The position numbers were made by a program, and so were the translations under genes. Below are positions 44,666 to 53,640 of a DNA stretch of 64,000 nt, in pieces (position 1 is the first letter of the stretch; each line of letters opens with the position of its first letter). The notes beneath the pieces were generated by a model, which was not told the DNA's origin, searched no databases, and saw only the letters and a list, made by a program, of their open reading frames with translations. This stretch comes from Roseibium algicola (GTDB taxonomy: Bacteria; Pseudomonadota; Alphaproteobacteria; Rhizobiales; Stappiaceae): the NCBI RefSeq assembly GCF_001999245.1, contig NZ_CP019630.1, positions 5,795,001 to 5,859,000 of the forward strand, read 5' to 3'.

Positions 44666-45334
44666 ATGCCTGAGGTGATCTTCAACGGTCCCGCCGGCCG
44701 GCTTGAGGGCCGGTTCCATCCCGCCAGAAAACGCAACGCGCCCATTGCCCTGGTTCTGCATCTGCATCCGCAATTCGGCGGCACGATGAACAACCAGATC
44801 GTCTACCAGATGTACTATATGTTCGCCCGGCGCGGATTTGCAGTGCTGCGTTTCAACTTCCGCGGCGTCGGCCGGTCGCAAGGCTCCTTCGACCATGGCC
44901 AGGGCGAACTGTCCGATGCAGCGGCGGCTCTCGACTGGGTGCAGACCGTACACACCGACGCCCGCGCCTGCTGGATTGCCGGTTTCTCGTTCGGTGCCTG
45001 GATCGGCATGCAGTTGCTGATGCGCCGCCCTGAAGTCGAAGGCTTCATCTCGGTCGCCCCACCGGCAAACCTGCACGACTTCTCGTTCCTGGCCCCCTGC
45101 CCGTCCTCCGGCCTGATCATTCATGGTGATAACGACAAGGTCGTTCCGCAGAAGGATGTGCAGACGCTAGTCGATAAGCTGAAAACCCAGAAGGGCATCG
45201 TGATCGATCACGAAACCATTCCGGGAGCCAACCATTTCTTCGAAAACGATATGGACGAGCTCATGCAGCGTTGCGGCACCTATGTGGATGGGCGGCTTGG
45301 GCTGACGCCATCCGATTACGTCGACATCGACTGA
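44666..45334 (+). CDS. Alpha/beta hydrolase (COG2945 type)
   Basis: 222 aa, one-domain hydrolase. HLHPQFGGTMNNQIVYQMYYMFARRGFAVLRFNFRGVGRSQG (oxyanion-side region, read in parts), nucleophile elbow GFSFGA (about residues 110-115), GDNDKVVP with the Asp, and PGANHFFEND with the catalytic His. Substrate unknown. Divergent from the suf operon; followed by a strong terminator. Confidence 0.9.
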   Translation: MPEVIFNGPAGRLEGRFHPARKRNAPIALVLHLHPQFGGTMNNQIVYQMYYMFARRGFAVLRFNFRGVGRSQGSFDHGQGELSDAAAALDWVQTVHTDARACWIAGFSFGAWIGMQLLMRRPEVEGFISVAPPANLHDFSFLAPCPSSGLIIHGDNDKVVPQKDVQTLVDKLKTQKGIVIDHETIPGANHFFENDMDELMQRCGTYVDGRLGLTPSDYVDID

Positions 45335-45344
45335 CACGACACCG

Positions 45345-45368
45345 AAGCCCGCCACCCGGCGGGCTTTT
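45345..45368 (+). terminator. Rho-independent terminator after the hydrolase gene
   Basis: 9-bp stem AAGCCCGCC (45345-45353) with GGCGGGCTT (45358-45366), loop ACCC, then T residues. Confidence 0.85.
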
Positions 45369-45394
45369 CATTTGTCCGAACGCCTGCAGTTCTC

Positions 45395-45871
45395 ATGCCC
45401 GCCTCAACAGACAGTCTCGTCATCCGCTCAGCAAAGTCCGAAGATTTCCAGGGACTTTGCGCGCTCTATGCCCAACTGATTTCCAACGACATTGCCGCTG
45501 ATGATGATTTTCGCCTCGAAACTTTTCACCAGATCCTGACGCAACAAGGTGTCGATTTGCTTGTCGGAGAACTGGCAGGCACATTGGTTGCGACCTGCAT
45601 GTTGATTGTCGTGCCTAATCTGACGCGTGGCTGCGCACCATTCGCCCTTGTTGAAAATGTCGTTACACATGCCGACTGGCGGGGCAGCGGAATTGGAAAG
45701 GCACTACTTCGTGTTGCCACCGACAAGGCGTTTTCGGCCGGATGTTTCAAGGTGATGTTGCTGTCGGGTTCAGCCAACAAGGACGCTCATCGGTTCTACG
45801 AGAACCTCGGGTTCACCACCTCCAAGACTGGCTTTGAATTGCGCGCTCCAGGGTACCCTGCACGCAATTGA
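45395..45871 (+). CDS. GNAT-family N-acetyltransferase (158 aa)
   Basis: Single GNAT domain. VENVVTHADWRGSGIGKALLRVATDKA (about 87-113) is the acetyl-CoA pyrophosphate loop (R/QxxGxG/A), followed by LLSGSANKDAHRFYENLGFTTSKTGFE, the C-terminal GNAT signature. Acceptor unknown. Closely preceded by the terminator of the hydrolase gene, so its own promoter is expected within or before it. Confidence 0.9.
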   Translation: MPASTDSLVIRSAKSEDFQGLCALYAQLISNDIAADDDFRLETFHQILTQQGVDLLVGELAGTLVATCMLIVVPNLTRGCAPFALVENVVTHADWRGSGIGKALLRVATDKAFSAGCFKVMLLSGSANKDAHRFYENLGFTTSKTGFELRAPGYPARN

Positions 45872-45968
45872 GAGCAACCGCCAAGTCCCTGTAACAATTA
45901 GCAGACTGGACAGACCGGTATTTGCCTGCCTTGATTTCCCAGATTGAGAACCGGGAGGCGTGAACACG

Positions 45969-46760
45969 ATGGCCGGCTATTTCGGGACAGAACAGCAAAT
46001 CAAGCTCCAGCAACGAGCGGAAGAACGTTACGGCTGGACCATGAAGACGCCCGGAGCCTGCTGCAATGTACGCACGCTCGGTACGGACGACCCTGATGCC
46101 CTGGGGCTCGACACCATCTTCGAAGTACTGGCAGAAGATGGCGTGTTCGGGTTTCGTCTGCTTGAGAAAGCCCGTCAGCCCGACCTGGAAAACGCTCTGA
46201 CAGAAAACGGCTACCGGCTGGACACCTGGGATGTCTTCGTGGGCGACACAAATGCGATCCGCGACGCAACAAGGCCGACCCTTTCAACCGCCCTTCCAGG
46301 CGGCATTCGCGCATTTTCAGAGCTTGACGGCGCAGAGGGTCCGCTGACGCGTTCGTTCCAGGAATTCATGGCAGCGGCTGGAATCGCTCCGTTCTCAGGA
46401 TCGTTCCTGAATGGCGATCATGGTGCGGTTGTTTCCGTCGGCTTGATGGATGACGCAGGTTGCCTTGCCGCTTGTGCCCACGCCTATCTGCCGCACAATC
46501 ATCACAGCCCCTATCACAATTATGCCTGGGGTGGTCTCGTTGCCGTTGCGCCTGAACATCGCGGTAAAGGGCTCGGCACTTACGTCAATGCGCTGATGGC
46601 GGACGCAGCACTGACACGACTTTCAGCGACACATGTCTATGAACTGGTCGCGGCAACGAACACAACATCACGCCGAATGGTCGAAGGTTGCGGGCTGTCT
46701 TTGTCGCAAGAACTCTATTCCGCGCTCGCGACAAGGGGGGCTGAACGGTTTACGCGATAA
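45969..46760 (+). CDS. GNAT-family N-acetyltransferase (263 aa)
   Basis: A C-terminal GNAT domain: AWGGLVAVAPEHRGKGLGTYVNALMADAAL (about 178-207) with the RGKGLG coenzyme A loop, then VYELVAATNTTSRRMVEGCGL. The N-terminal 140 residues do not resemble a known domain and may be a degenerate second GNAT half. ATG 45969 is chosen because GGAGG lies ten bases upstream; a GTG three codons earlier is too near that site. Two unrelated GNAT genes in tandem; acceptors unknown. Confidence 0.85.
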   Translation: MAGYFGTEQQIKLQQRAEERYGWTMKTPGACCNVRTLGTDDPDALGLDTIFEVLAEDGVFGFRLLEKARQPDLENALTENGYRLDTWDVFVGDTNAIRDATRPTLSTALPGGIRAFSELDGAEGPLTRSFQEFMAAAGIAPFSGSFLNGDHGAVVSVGLMDDAGCLAACAHAYLPHNHHSPYHNYAWGGLVAVAPEHRGKGLGTYVNALMADAALTRLSATHVYELVAATNTTSRRMVEGCGLSLSQELYSALATRGAERFTR

Positions 46761-46787
46761 GACCCAAAGCCGTTTTCCGACTTCTGC

Positions 46788-47336
46788 CTACCCCTGGAAG
46801 GGTTTCGGACGCGGCACGCCTGGACCAGTATCCAGGCCGTCGTCAGGTCCAGCCAATGGGTCTTCGCCCTCTGCAACGGTGCCTTTAATCGGAGGACCGG
46901 CATAATCTTCTGGCGGCGGAACGCTAGAGGCAAGTTTACAATCGGTCAGCCAGATATCGTACACGGGGTGCTCAACCGCGTGGAGGCCCGGGCTGGCTGC
47001 AAACATCCAGCCGGAATATATCCGCCGCACTTCGTTGTTGAGCGTGATTTCATCGACCTGAACAAAACCGGTCGTGAGAGGCGATTCTGTCTGAGGGCGC
47101 GTGTGACAGACCCTTGGCGTGACCTGCAGCGCACCGAACTGGACGGTTTCACCAATGTAAACATCGAAGGAGATGATACGTCCGGTGATCTTGTCGAGGC
47201 CCGAAAAGACGGCGACCGGGTTTTCGATCTTTTGAGCGTGTGCAGAAACCAGGGGCATGACCATCGCCATCGCCGCGATTCCAAGGCCTGCGCCCAGGCG
47301 ATTTACCGCTTTCATCGTGTCAAACTGGTCCGCCAT
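46788..47336 (-). CDS. DUF2155 periplasmic protein
   Basis: About 182 aa. After a signal peptide (MKAVNRLGAGLGIAAMAM to SAHAQ) comes VAVFSGLDKITGRIISFDVYIGETVQFGALQVTPRVCHTRPQTE, the DUF2155 core with its two cysteines (CHTRP and LTDCKL) that could form a disulfide, and SGWMFAASPGLHAVEHPVYDIWLTDC. Ends in a Pro/Gly-rich tail. Function unknown; family confined mostly to alphaproteobacteria. The start may be 47336 or the ATG at 47315. Confidence 0.88.
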   Translation of the reverse strand: MADQFDTMKAVNRLGAGLGIAAMAMVMPLVSAHAQKIENPVAVFSGLDKITGRIISFDVYIGETVQFGALQVTPRVCHTRPQTESPLTTGFVQVDEITLNNEVRRIYSGWMFAASPGLHAVEHPVYDIWLTDCKLASSVPPPEDYAGPPIKGTVAEGEDPLAGPDDGLDTGPGVPRPKPFQG

Positions 47337-47405
47337 CAGCTTCAATTCGATTCCTCAGGTGCTAAGCATACGTGTGTTCTTTTATGCGGCGCTAGCACCG
47401 AATTG

Positions 47406-47438
47406 CGGCCCGGAAAAGACAAAGCTCGTTCCGGGCCG
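47406..47438 (-). terminator. Hairpin downstream of valS
   Basis: Perfect 10-bp stem CGGCCCGGAA (47406-47415) with TTCCGGGCCG (47429-47438), loop 13 bases, ten bases beyond the valS stop. No T-run, so the terminator assignment is moderate. Confidence 0.55.
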
Positions 47439-47447
47439 AGAAATGAT

Positions 47448-50378
47448 CTAGCCGATTTCCGCCAGACGACCGAGCGCCGTCTGGACCTTCTCCAGCTTTT
47501 CCTTGGATTCGGCAACTTTTTCGCGTTCGCCGTCAACAACCTCTTCGGGGGCCTTGGCAACGAATGCCGGGTTGGAAAGCTTCTTCTCGATCTTCGAGAT
47601 CTCACCTTCCAGCTTGCCGGCTTCCTTCTGAAGTCGGGTCTTTTCTGCACCAAGGTCGATGACCCCGGCGAGTGGCAGACAGACCGTGGCTTCGCCAACA
47701 ATAATCTGGGCCGCTCCGGAGGGAGCTGCATCAGCCAGGGAAACGGTCTCTGCCCTTGCCAGACGAAGAATGGCAGATTCGTGGGTCTTGAGCCGAGCCT
47801 TGGTCTGTTCGCTGGCCCCTGTGACGACCACGGAGACCTTCGCACCTGCCGGAATGTTCATTTCCGCGCGAACCGATCTGATTTCGGAAATCAGATCCAC
47901 GAGCCAGTTGATCTCACCAGCCGCAGCCTCATCGGAAACCTTGGGCTCCGGCCAGGCAGTCAGCATCAGCAAGCCATCATGCGCGTTGCCTTCGTTTCCG
48001 AGACGCTCCCACAGTTCTTCCGTCAGGAACGGCATGATCGGATGCAGGACCTTCAAGATTTCGTCCAACGCCCATGCTGCCGTTGCCCGGGTTTCAGCCT
48101 TGGCAGCTTCATCATCACCGTTGAAGATCGGCTTTGCGAGTTCCAGGTACCAGTCGCAGAACGTGTTCCAGGTGAACCGATAGGCAGCACCGGATGCATC
48201 GTTGAACCGGAAGTCCTCGAGTGCCGTGGTCACCTCGGCGATACAGCGGCTTGCTTCCGTTGCGATCCAACGGTTGAGCGTGTGCTTGGTTGCTGCCGGG
48301 TCGAACCCTTCCATCCGGGCACAGCCGTTCATTTCGGCGAACCGGGCAGCGTTCCAGAGTTTGGTGGCAAAGCGCTGACCGCCTTCGGCTGCCTGGTCGG
48401 ACATCCGAAGCATCCTGCGGGCCTGAACCTCCTGGCTCGCAAGCGCAAACCGGGTGGCATCGGCGCCGAAACGGCCGATCAGATCGAGAGGATCGATCAC
48501 GTTTCCGGTCGACTTGGACATTTTCTTGCCCTTGCCGTCAACAACGATCGAGTTGAAGTAAACCGTGTGGAACGGCACTTCGTCCATGAAATGAATGCCC
48601 TGCATCATCATCCGGGCAACCCAGAAGAAGATGATGTCGAGACCCGTGATGAGCACGTCCGTCTTGTAGTAGCGCTCGAGTTCCGGCGTCTTGTGTGGCC
48701 AACCAAGCGTCGAAAACGGCCAGAGCGCCGAGGAGAACCACGTGTCCAGGACGTCCTCGTCGCGCGTCAGCGCCTTGCCGCCCGCCATTGCAACGGCCTC
48801 GTCCTCGGAATGCGCGCAGTATTCCTTGCCATCTTCATCATACCAGACAGGGATCTGATGGCCCCACCAGAGCTGGCGGGAAATACACCAGGGCTGAATG
48901 TCGTTGAGCCAGTTGAAATAGACCTTGTCGGCGTTGCCGGGAATAAGCTTGGTCGTGCCGTCCTGAACGGCTTTCAAGGCGGGAGCCGCCAGTGTCTTGG
49001 CATCGACAAACCATTGGTCCGTCAGCATAGGCTCAATGACGACCTTGGAGCGGTCTCCGAACGGCTGCATGATCTTCTTGGATTCAACCAGCGGCAACCG
49101 CTCCGGTGCTTCCGCGCCTTCCTCCAGCGGACGAACGACGGCCCGGCCAAGCGTGTTCCATTCAGGGGCCTGCCCCTTCATCCAGGCGACGTCCGGATGA
49201 TCCGCCGGCGCCGTAACTGCCAGACCTTCCGCCGTGATCTGTTCGATAACGCGTTTGCGCGCCTCGAACCGGTCAAGTCCACGCAGATCGTCCGGAACGA
49301 TGTTGATGAGATCGACCTCTTGAATGGTCATCTCTGCGCCATCGATGATCGCCTGGGCCTTGGCGGCCTCTTCGACATAAGGCGCACCATCGGCGCGCAT
49401 CGCACCCTTGGTGTCCATCAAGCGGTACATCGGAATCTTGTTGCGCTGAGCGACACCATAGTCGTTGAAGTCATGTGCACCGGTGATCTTGACCGCCCCC
49501 GAGCCGAAATCCGGATCCGGATATTCGTCGGTGATGATCGGGATCAGACGACGATGTTCCTTCGGCCCGACCGGGATTTCGCAGAGTTTGCCGACTATTG
49601 GCTTGTAACGCTCATCGTCCGGATGAACGGCAACGGCACCGTCACCCAGCATGGTTTCCGGCCGCGTCGTGGCAATCGAAATATAGTCACGGGTCTCGCG
49701 AAGGGTGATGTTCCCCTCTTCGTCTTTCTCGACGTATTCATAGGTCGCGCCACCAGCAAGCGGGTAGCGGAAGTGCCACATGTGTCCATCGGTTTCGATG
49801 TTCTCGACCTCGAGATCCGAAATGGCTGTCTCCATCTTCGGATCCCAGTTGACGAGCCGCTTGGACTTGTAGATCAGGCCCTCGTTGTAGAGGTCGACAA
49901 AAACCTTGCGGACGGCCTCCGACAGGCCTTCGTCCATGGTGAACCGCTCACGCGACCAGTCGCATGATGCGCCCAGACGCTTGAGCTGAGCGATAATCGC
50001 GCTGCCGACTTCTCCCTTGTAGCGCCATGCACGCTGTACGAATGCCTCGCGGCCGATCTCTGTGCGGCTCGGCTCGTTGCGTTCGGCCATCTGTCTTTCG
50101 ACAGCGATCTGAAGCGCGATCCCCGCATGGTCGGTGCCCGGTTGCCAAAGGGTGTCGAAGCCCTGCATGCGCTTCCAGCGGATCAGGATGTCCTGGAGCG
50201 TGTTGTTGAGAGCATGCCCCATGTGCAGCGAACCGTTTACGTTCGGCGGCGGAATTACGATGGAAAAGGAGGCTGCACCCTCTTTGGCACCAGCTCCGGC
50301 CTTGAAGGCCTCCGCCTTTTCCCAGGTTTCGTAAATCCGCGGCTCAACGCTGGCCGCATCGTAGGTCTTATCCAGCAT
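47448..50378 (-). CDS. valS: Valine--tRNA ligase
   Basis: 976 aa class I synthetase. HIGH motif PPPNVNGSLHMGHALN (about 43-58), KMSKS motif GKGKKMSKSTGNVIDP (about 615), C-terminal tRNA-binding coiled coil (EISKIEKKLSNPAFVAKAPEEVV, SKEKLEKVQTALGRL). ATG 50378 gives MLDKTYDAASVEPRIYETWE; a GTG three codons upstream is also in frame. Adjacent to popZ, as in Caulobacter. Confidence 0.97.
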   Translation of the reverse strand: MLDKTYDAASVEPRIYETWEKAEAFKAGAGAKEGAASFSIVIPPPNVNGSLHMGHALNNTLQDILIRWKRMQGFDTLWQPGTDHAGIALQIAVERQMAERNEPSRTEIGREAFVQRAWRYKGEVGSAIIAQLKRLGASCDWSRERFTMDEGLSEAVRKVFVDLYNEGLIYKSKRLVNWDPKMETAISDLEVENIETDGHMWHFRYPLAGGATYEYVEKDEEGNITLRETRDYISIATTRPETMLGDGAVAVHPDDERYKPIVGKLCEIPVGPKEHRRLIPIITDEYPDPDFGSGAVKITGAHDFNDYGVAQRNKIPMYRLMDTKGAMRADGAPYVEEAAKAQAIIDGAEMTIQEVDLINIVPDDLRGLDRFEARKRVIEQITAEGLAVTAPADHPDVAWMKGQAPEWNTLGRAVVRPLEEGAEAPERLPLVESKKIMQPFGDRSKVVIEPMLTDQWFVDAKTLAAPALKAVQDGTTKLIPGNADKVYFNWLNDIQPWCISRQLWWGHQIPVWYDEDGKEYCAHSEDEAVAMAGGKALTRDEDVLDTWFSSALWPFSTLGWPHKTPELERYYKTDVLITGLDIIFFWVARMMMQGIHFMDEVPFHTVYFNSIVVDGKGKKMSKSTGNVIDPLDLIGRFGADATRFALASQEVQARRMLRMSDQAAEGGQRFATKLWNAARFAEMNGCARMEGFDPAATKHTLNRWIATEASRCIAEVTTALEDFRFNDASGAAYRFTWNTFCDWYLELAKPIFNGDDEAAKAETRATAAWALDEILKVLHPIMPFLTEELWERLGNEGNAHDGLLMLTAWPEPKVSDEAAAGEINWLVDLISEIRSVRAEMNIPAGAKVSVVVTGASEQTKARLKTHESAILRLARAETVSLADAAPSGAAQIIVGEATVCLPLAGVIDLGAEKTRLQKEAGKLEGEISKIEKKLSNPAFVAKAPEEVVDGEREKVAESKEKLEKVQTALGRLAEIG

Positions 50379-50561
50379 CAGGGTCACTCAATGGGAGAAT
50401 GAATTTCGATTTTCGTGAAGCACCGTGTAAATCGGATGCGCTGCCGCAAGTCAACCGCCTATGCGGGGCAAACCTGCTGCCCGGTAGCGCTTTTGATAGG
50501 TGAAGTACCGGTCTGCCGATCAGAACTTGGGTTGAATGACGTTTGCTGCGATAAGCGGGTC

Positions 50562-50990
50562 ATGACCGTTTCAATCCGTCCGCACCACCTGCTTTGCATG
50601 CTGACCTATCTGGGCAAAGGCTATACGCCGGCCTTTGTCCAAAATTACAGCACAATCGTTCAGCGCCTGAATGAAGGTGAACCAATTGAGCTGGTAGAAG
50701 GTCCAGACACTTTGTGCCAGCCAATGTTGGACGAACCGGGGTGCCATTGTCGAAATGAAAGCGTTCGCGACAGGGACCGGACAGCGGCCGCTGATATTGC
50801 ACTGGCGCTCGGACGCCCTCTTGAAAAGGGCAATTCCATCGTTTTGGACCGACAGACCCTGTCTTTTCTGAGAGATGCGTTCGCTAACGGCTCAATCCGC
50901 AAGGCATGCCAAGGCTGTGAATGGCAGAATATGTGCTCAGCGATTGCCAGAAACGAATTCAGGGGATGCCATCTGACACCCCCTGACTGA
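50562..50990 (+). CDS. DUF1284 domain protein
   Basis: 142 aa. The N-terminal VSIRPHHLLCMLTYLGKGYTPAFVQNY is the DUF1284 signature, with C12 in HHLLCM; other cysteines occur as DTLCQP, GCHCRN and CQGCEWQNMC near the C-terminus. The cysteine pattern (HHxxC, CxC, CxxC-xxxxxC) suggests a metal or Fe-S cluster site; this is inference. ATG 50562 is chosen because the frame's first 49 codons carry no similarity. Confidence 0.85.
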   Translation: MTVSIRPHHLLCMLTYLGKGYTPAFVQNYSTIVQRLNEGEPIELVEGPDTLCQPMLDEPGCHCRNESVRDRDRTAAADIALALGRPLEKGNSIVLDRQTLSFLRDAFANGSIRKACQGCEWQNMCSAIARNEFRGCHLTPPD

Positions 50991-51010
50991 AATCTTCGGA
51001 CAAATCCGGC

Positions 51011-51754
51011 CTAGCGCCGGCGCGTCACGCGCTGAATTTCCTTTTGAACCATCTGCTCGACCATGCCAGGCAGGTTCTGGTCCAGCCACGCCTTCAGCAT
51101 CGGCCGCAGCATTTCCTTGACCAGCTCCTCAACCGTCTGCGCCTGCGAGCCAACAAACATGTTCGACAGGTTGTCGAATGCCGCGTGAACGGCTTCACCG
51201 GTGTTCTGCGATGTCAGAGGGGCATCGTCCGCCACATTCGGCAAATCGTCAGGCACCGGCCGAGCGGCCATCACAGGCTCAGGGTCGAAGACAGGTTCCG
51301 GTTCGGGATCAAATTCAGGAGCAGGTGGAGCCGCGAAGGAAATGTCTCCTTCGTCGCCGTCCAGGTCCTCTGCCATTCCTTCGACAATGTCCATCGCATC
51401 ATCGTCAGGAATCGCCAGTTCCTCGGTCAGCTCAAGAACGTCTTCGCCTTCGTCTTCTTCGGCATCCGCAGCCATGGCTGCAGCCATGTCATCCGCGTCG
51501 TCATCTTCTACCGGAAGGTCGTCTTCATCATCGTCGCTGCTCATGTCGAACAGCTTGTCGAGATCGTCCTGGGACATTTCGGAGGCATTGCCCATATCGT
51601 CCGCCGCCTCTTCTTCTACTGGTGTCTCTACGGGTTCGCTGCTGCCGCTTTCGCCGTCTTCGGCTCCCTGGGAGTCCTCATCGGATATGATTCGGCGGAT
51701 CGACGCGAGGATTTCCTCCATCGACGGCTCATCAGCCTTCTTCGCCTGCGCCAT
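51011..51754 (-). CDS. popZ: PopZ-family pole-organizing protein (DUF2497)
   Basis: 247 aa. The N-terminal EPSMEEILASIRRIISDE (about residues 9-26) is the conserved PopZ helix that binds client proteins. A long, very acidic Pro-containing region (about 30-185) matches the disordered PED spacer, and C-terminal TVEELVKEMLRPMLKAWLDQNLPGMVEQMVQ (about 205-240) is the oligomerisation region. PopZ forms a polar matrix that anchors the centromere-ParB complex in Caulobacter and related bacteria. Its neighbourhood beside valS supports the call. Whether this protein localises at one or both poles here is unknown. Confidence 0.92.
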   Translation of the reverse strand: MAQAKKADEPSMEEILASIRRIISDEDSQGAEDGESGSSEPVETPVEEEAADDMGNASEMSQDDLDKLFDMSSDDDEDDLPVEDDDADDMAAAMAADAEEDEGEDVLELTEELAIPDDDAMDIVEGMAEDLDGDEGDISFAAPPAPEFDPEPEPVFDPEPVMAARPVPDDLPNVADDAPLTSQNTGEAVHAAFDNLSNMFVGSQAQTVEELVKEMLRPMLKAWLDQNLPGMVEQMVQKEIQRVTRRR

Positions 51755-52038
51755 GACTTCCCCCGTACTTACCGGCTACGCTCAGGAACAGTCTGTTCCA
51801 TCAAAATGATTCGTTAACCGAAATTATGCGGGTCAATAAGAAACGCGCAAAGTGAACGCGCCCCGAAGCATCGCCTTATCCCCTTTTTAGTCGGGAATTA
51901 CCGATCAAGGGTGGAATTCGGCCAGGCGTTTCACGTCATCCTTCGTAAATTTGTCAGGATGTTCAGCCGAATAACAAAAGCGGCTGAAGATCTTTCGACC
52001 GTCAGCCGCCATCGTGAAGAATATAAGTTACCAGTTTC

Positions 52039-53430
52039 TTACCGGCCATCTGGAGTGCGCAGACCAAACCACTGGTCCCGCACAGCCTCGTAATGCTGCT
52101 TCGGATTGTAGCGGGCAACGTTGAGGCCAAGTGATTCAGCGTCCAACCGGCCAATCGAAGCAACCAGCTGATATCCGCTGACAATCCGGTTGCGCTGCGC
52201 TGTTACGAGATTGGACTGCTGAATGACCAGTTCGCGCTGAGCGTCAAGAACGTCGAGCGTGGTGCGCTGACCGACGCGCTGCTCTTCAATAACGCCTTCC
52301 AGAGCCAGCTGCTGTGCTTCGACGGCGGCCTGGGCTGCAACGATGGAAGCTTCTGCCGCCTGGTAGTTACCCCAGGCGGAAATGACGTTGGCGCGAATCT
52401 GATCGCGCGCCACATCCAGCTGCAGACGGGTCTGGCCCAGTTCTTCCTTGGCCTGCCGCACACGCGACGACACGCCACCACCCTGGTAGAGCGGAATGCT
52501 GACGTTACCGAAGATCTGCGCATTGTCGCTGTAGTCGGTCGTTGCAGACGGGTTCCACGATCTGGAAATGCTGCCATCCAAGGTGACGGTCGGCAGAAGT
52601 TCACCTTCGATCGTCTTGGTGTTGAAAATGGCGGCATCGACAAGGTGTTGTGCCTGACGGATCAATGGCTGATGTGTTTCACTCAGCTGCATCGCCTCGT
52701 CAATGGACTTGGGAACGTAGCGGCTGATCGACGTATCGGCCGACAGGCTGCGTGCCTCAACGCCGATCACCTGACGGTAGATGGCGCGGCTTGTATTCAG
52801 GTTGGCCATCGCGGTGTTGAGGCTGGCGCGGGCTTCGGCAGCGCGGGCTTCCGCCTGGCTGACGTCCGTCCGGGTGCCCTCACCTACGTCGAACCGGTCA
52901 CGTGCGGCTCTTACCTGTTCCTGAAGGAAGGCAAGGTCGCTGCGCTGAAGCGATACCAGAGCCGTATCCCTGATCACATCCACGTAGGACGTTGCCGCAT
53001 CCAACAGCGTGTCCTGCTCCGTCGACATCAGGCTTTCACGCTGAGCACGCACTACAGCTTCTGCCTGACGGGTGGAATTGATCGTCCGGAAGCCACGGAA
53101 CAGGGTCTGACTGATCGTCAGCGAGATCGACGCGTTGTTGCGATAGTCGATCGCCGAGTCGGCCCCGGCTGCGAGGCGTCCGGCCGCTGCGGATGCTGTA
53201 ACGGTTGGCCGCCAGCCCGTCAGTGCCTGAGGCACATTCTCATCCACACCACGAAGCTGCGCACGCGCCGCGTTCAAGGTGGGATTGTTCGAATAGGCAA
53301 GCGCCAGCGATTCTCTGATGGTTTCAGCATCAGCGGGAGACAGGGAGGCACCGGTCAAGGCGGTGGCGGAAACGCCACCCAACAGGCCAATAGCAATGGT
53401 CAAAACTTTTAGAGTTGAACGACCAGACAC
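52039..53430 (-). CDS. tolC: TolC-family outer membrane efflux protein
   Basis: 463 aa. A signal peptide is followed by two outer membrane efflux repeats: ESLALAYSNNPTLNAARAQL and DEAMQLSETHQPLIRQAQHLVDAA, with TISQTLFRGFRTINSTRQAEA and VSIPLYQGGGVSSRVRQAKEEL as the two beta-strand/helix crossovers. It forms the trimeric exit duct for type I secretion and RND pumps. The GTG at 53430 is taken as start because AAGGAG lies seven bases upstream; the frame continues to a TTG which overlaps that site. Confidence 0.95.
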   Translation of the reverse strand: MSGRSTLKVLTIAIGLLGGVSATALTGASLSPADAETIRESLALAYSNNPTLNAARAQLRGVDENVPQALTGWRPTVTASAAAGRLAAGADSAIDYRNNASISLTISQTLFRGFRTINSTRQAEAVVRAQRESLMSTEQDTLLDAATSYVDVIRDTALVSLQRSDLAFLQEQVRAARDRFDVGEGTRTDVSQAEARAAEARASLNTAMANLNTSRAIYRQVIGVEARSLSADTSISRYVPKSIDEAMQLSETHQPLIRQAQHLVDAAIFNTKTIEGELLPTVTLDGSISRSWNPSATTDYSDNAQIFGNVSIPLYQGGGVSSRVRQAKEELGQTRLQLDVARDQIRANVISAWGNYQAAEASIVAAQAAVEAQQLALEGVIEEQRVGQRTTLDVLDAQRELVIQQSNLVTAQRNRIVSGYQLVASIGRLDAESLGLNVARYNPKQHYEAVRDQWFGLRTPDGR

Positions 53431-53589
53431 CCCACACTCCTTCCGGGTCAACCTATTTGATCCTGTTGAGTAAACTGATGGGTGTTATTCTTCAACCGTT
53501 TGAGAGCGGATAATTGCGAATTTCCGCGAGTGCGGCTTAATGGCAACAAGTTATCGCTGCGTTAAGCCATTTCTCGGCTTTTAAAGCAA

Positions 53590-53614
53590 AAACCCGCCAT
53601 CATTCGGCGGGTTT
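53590..53614 (-). terminator. Terminator between the second PCMT gene and tolC
   Basis: AAACCCGCC (53590-53598) pairs with GGCGGGTTT (53606-53614), loop ATCATTC. On the minus strand the stem runs into TTTTTGCTTTAA, downstream of the PCMT gene. Confidence 0.85.
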
Positions 53615-53640
53615 CTGTCAGTCCGGACCAAATTGATCAC

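Noticed and set aside
46968..49967. A 999-codon open frame on the plus strand
   Set aside because: It lies opposite valS (and the DUF2155 gene), in the antisense frame of a gene with strong codon bias. It has no recognisable domain, and valS is complete with all motifs.
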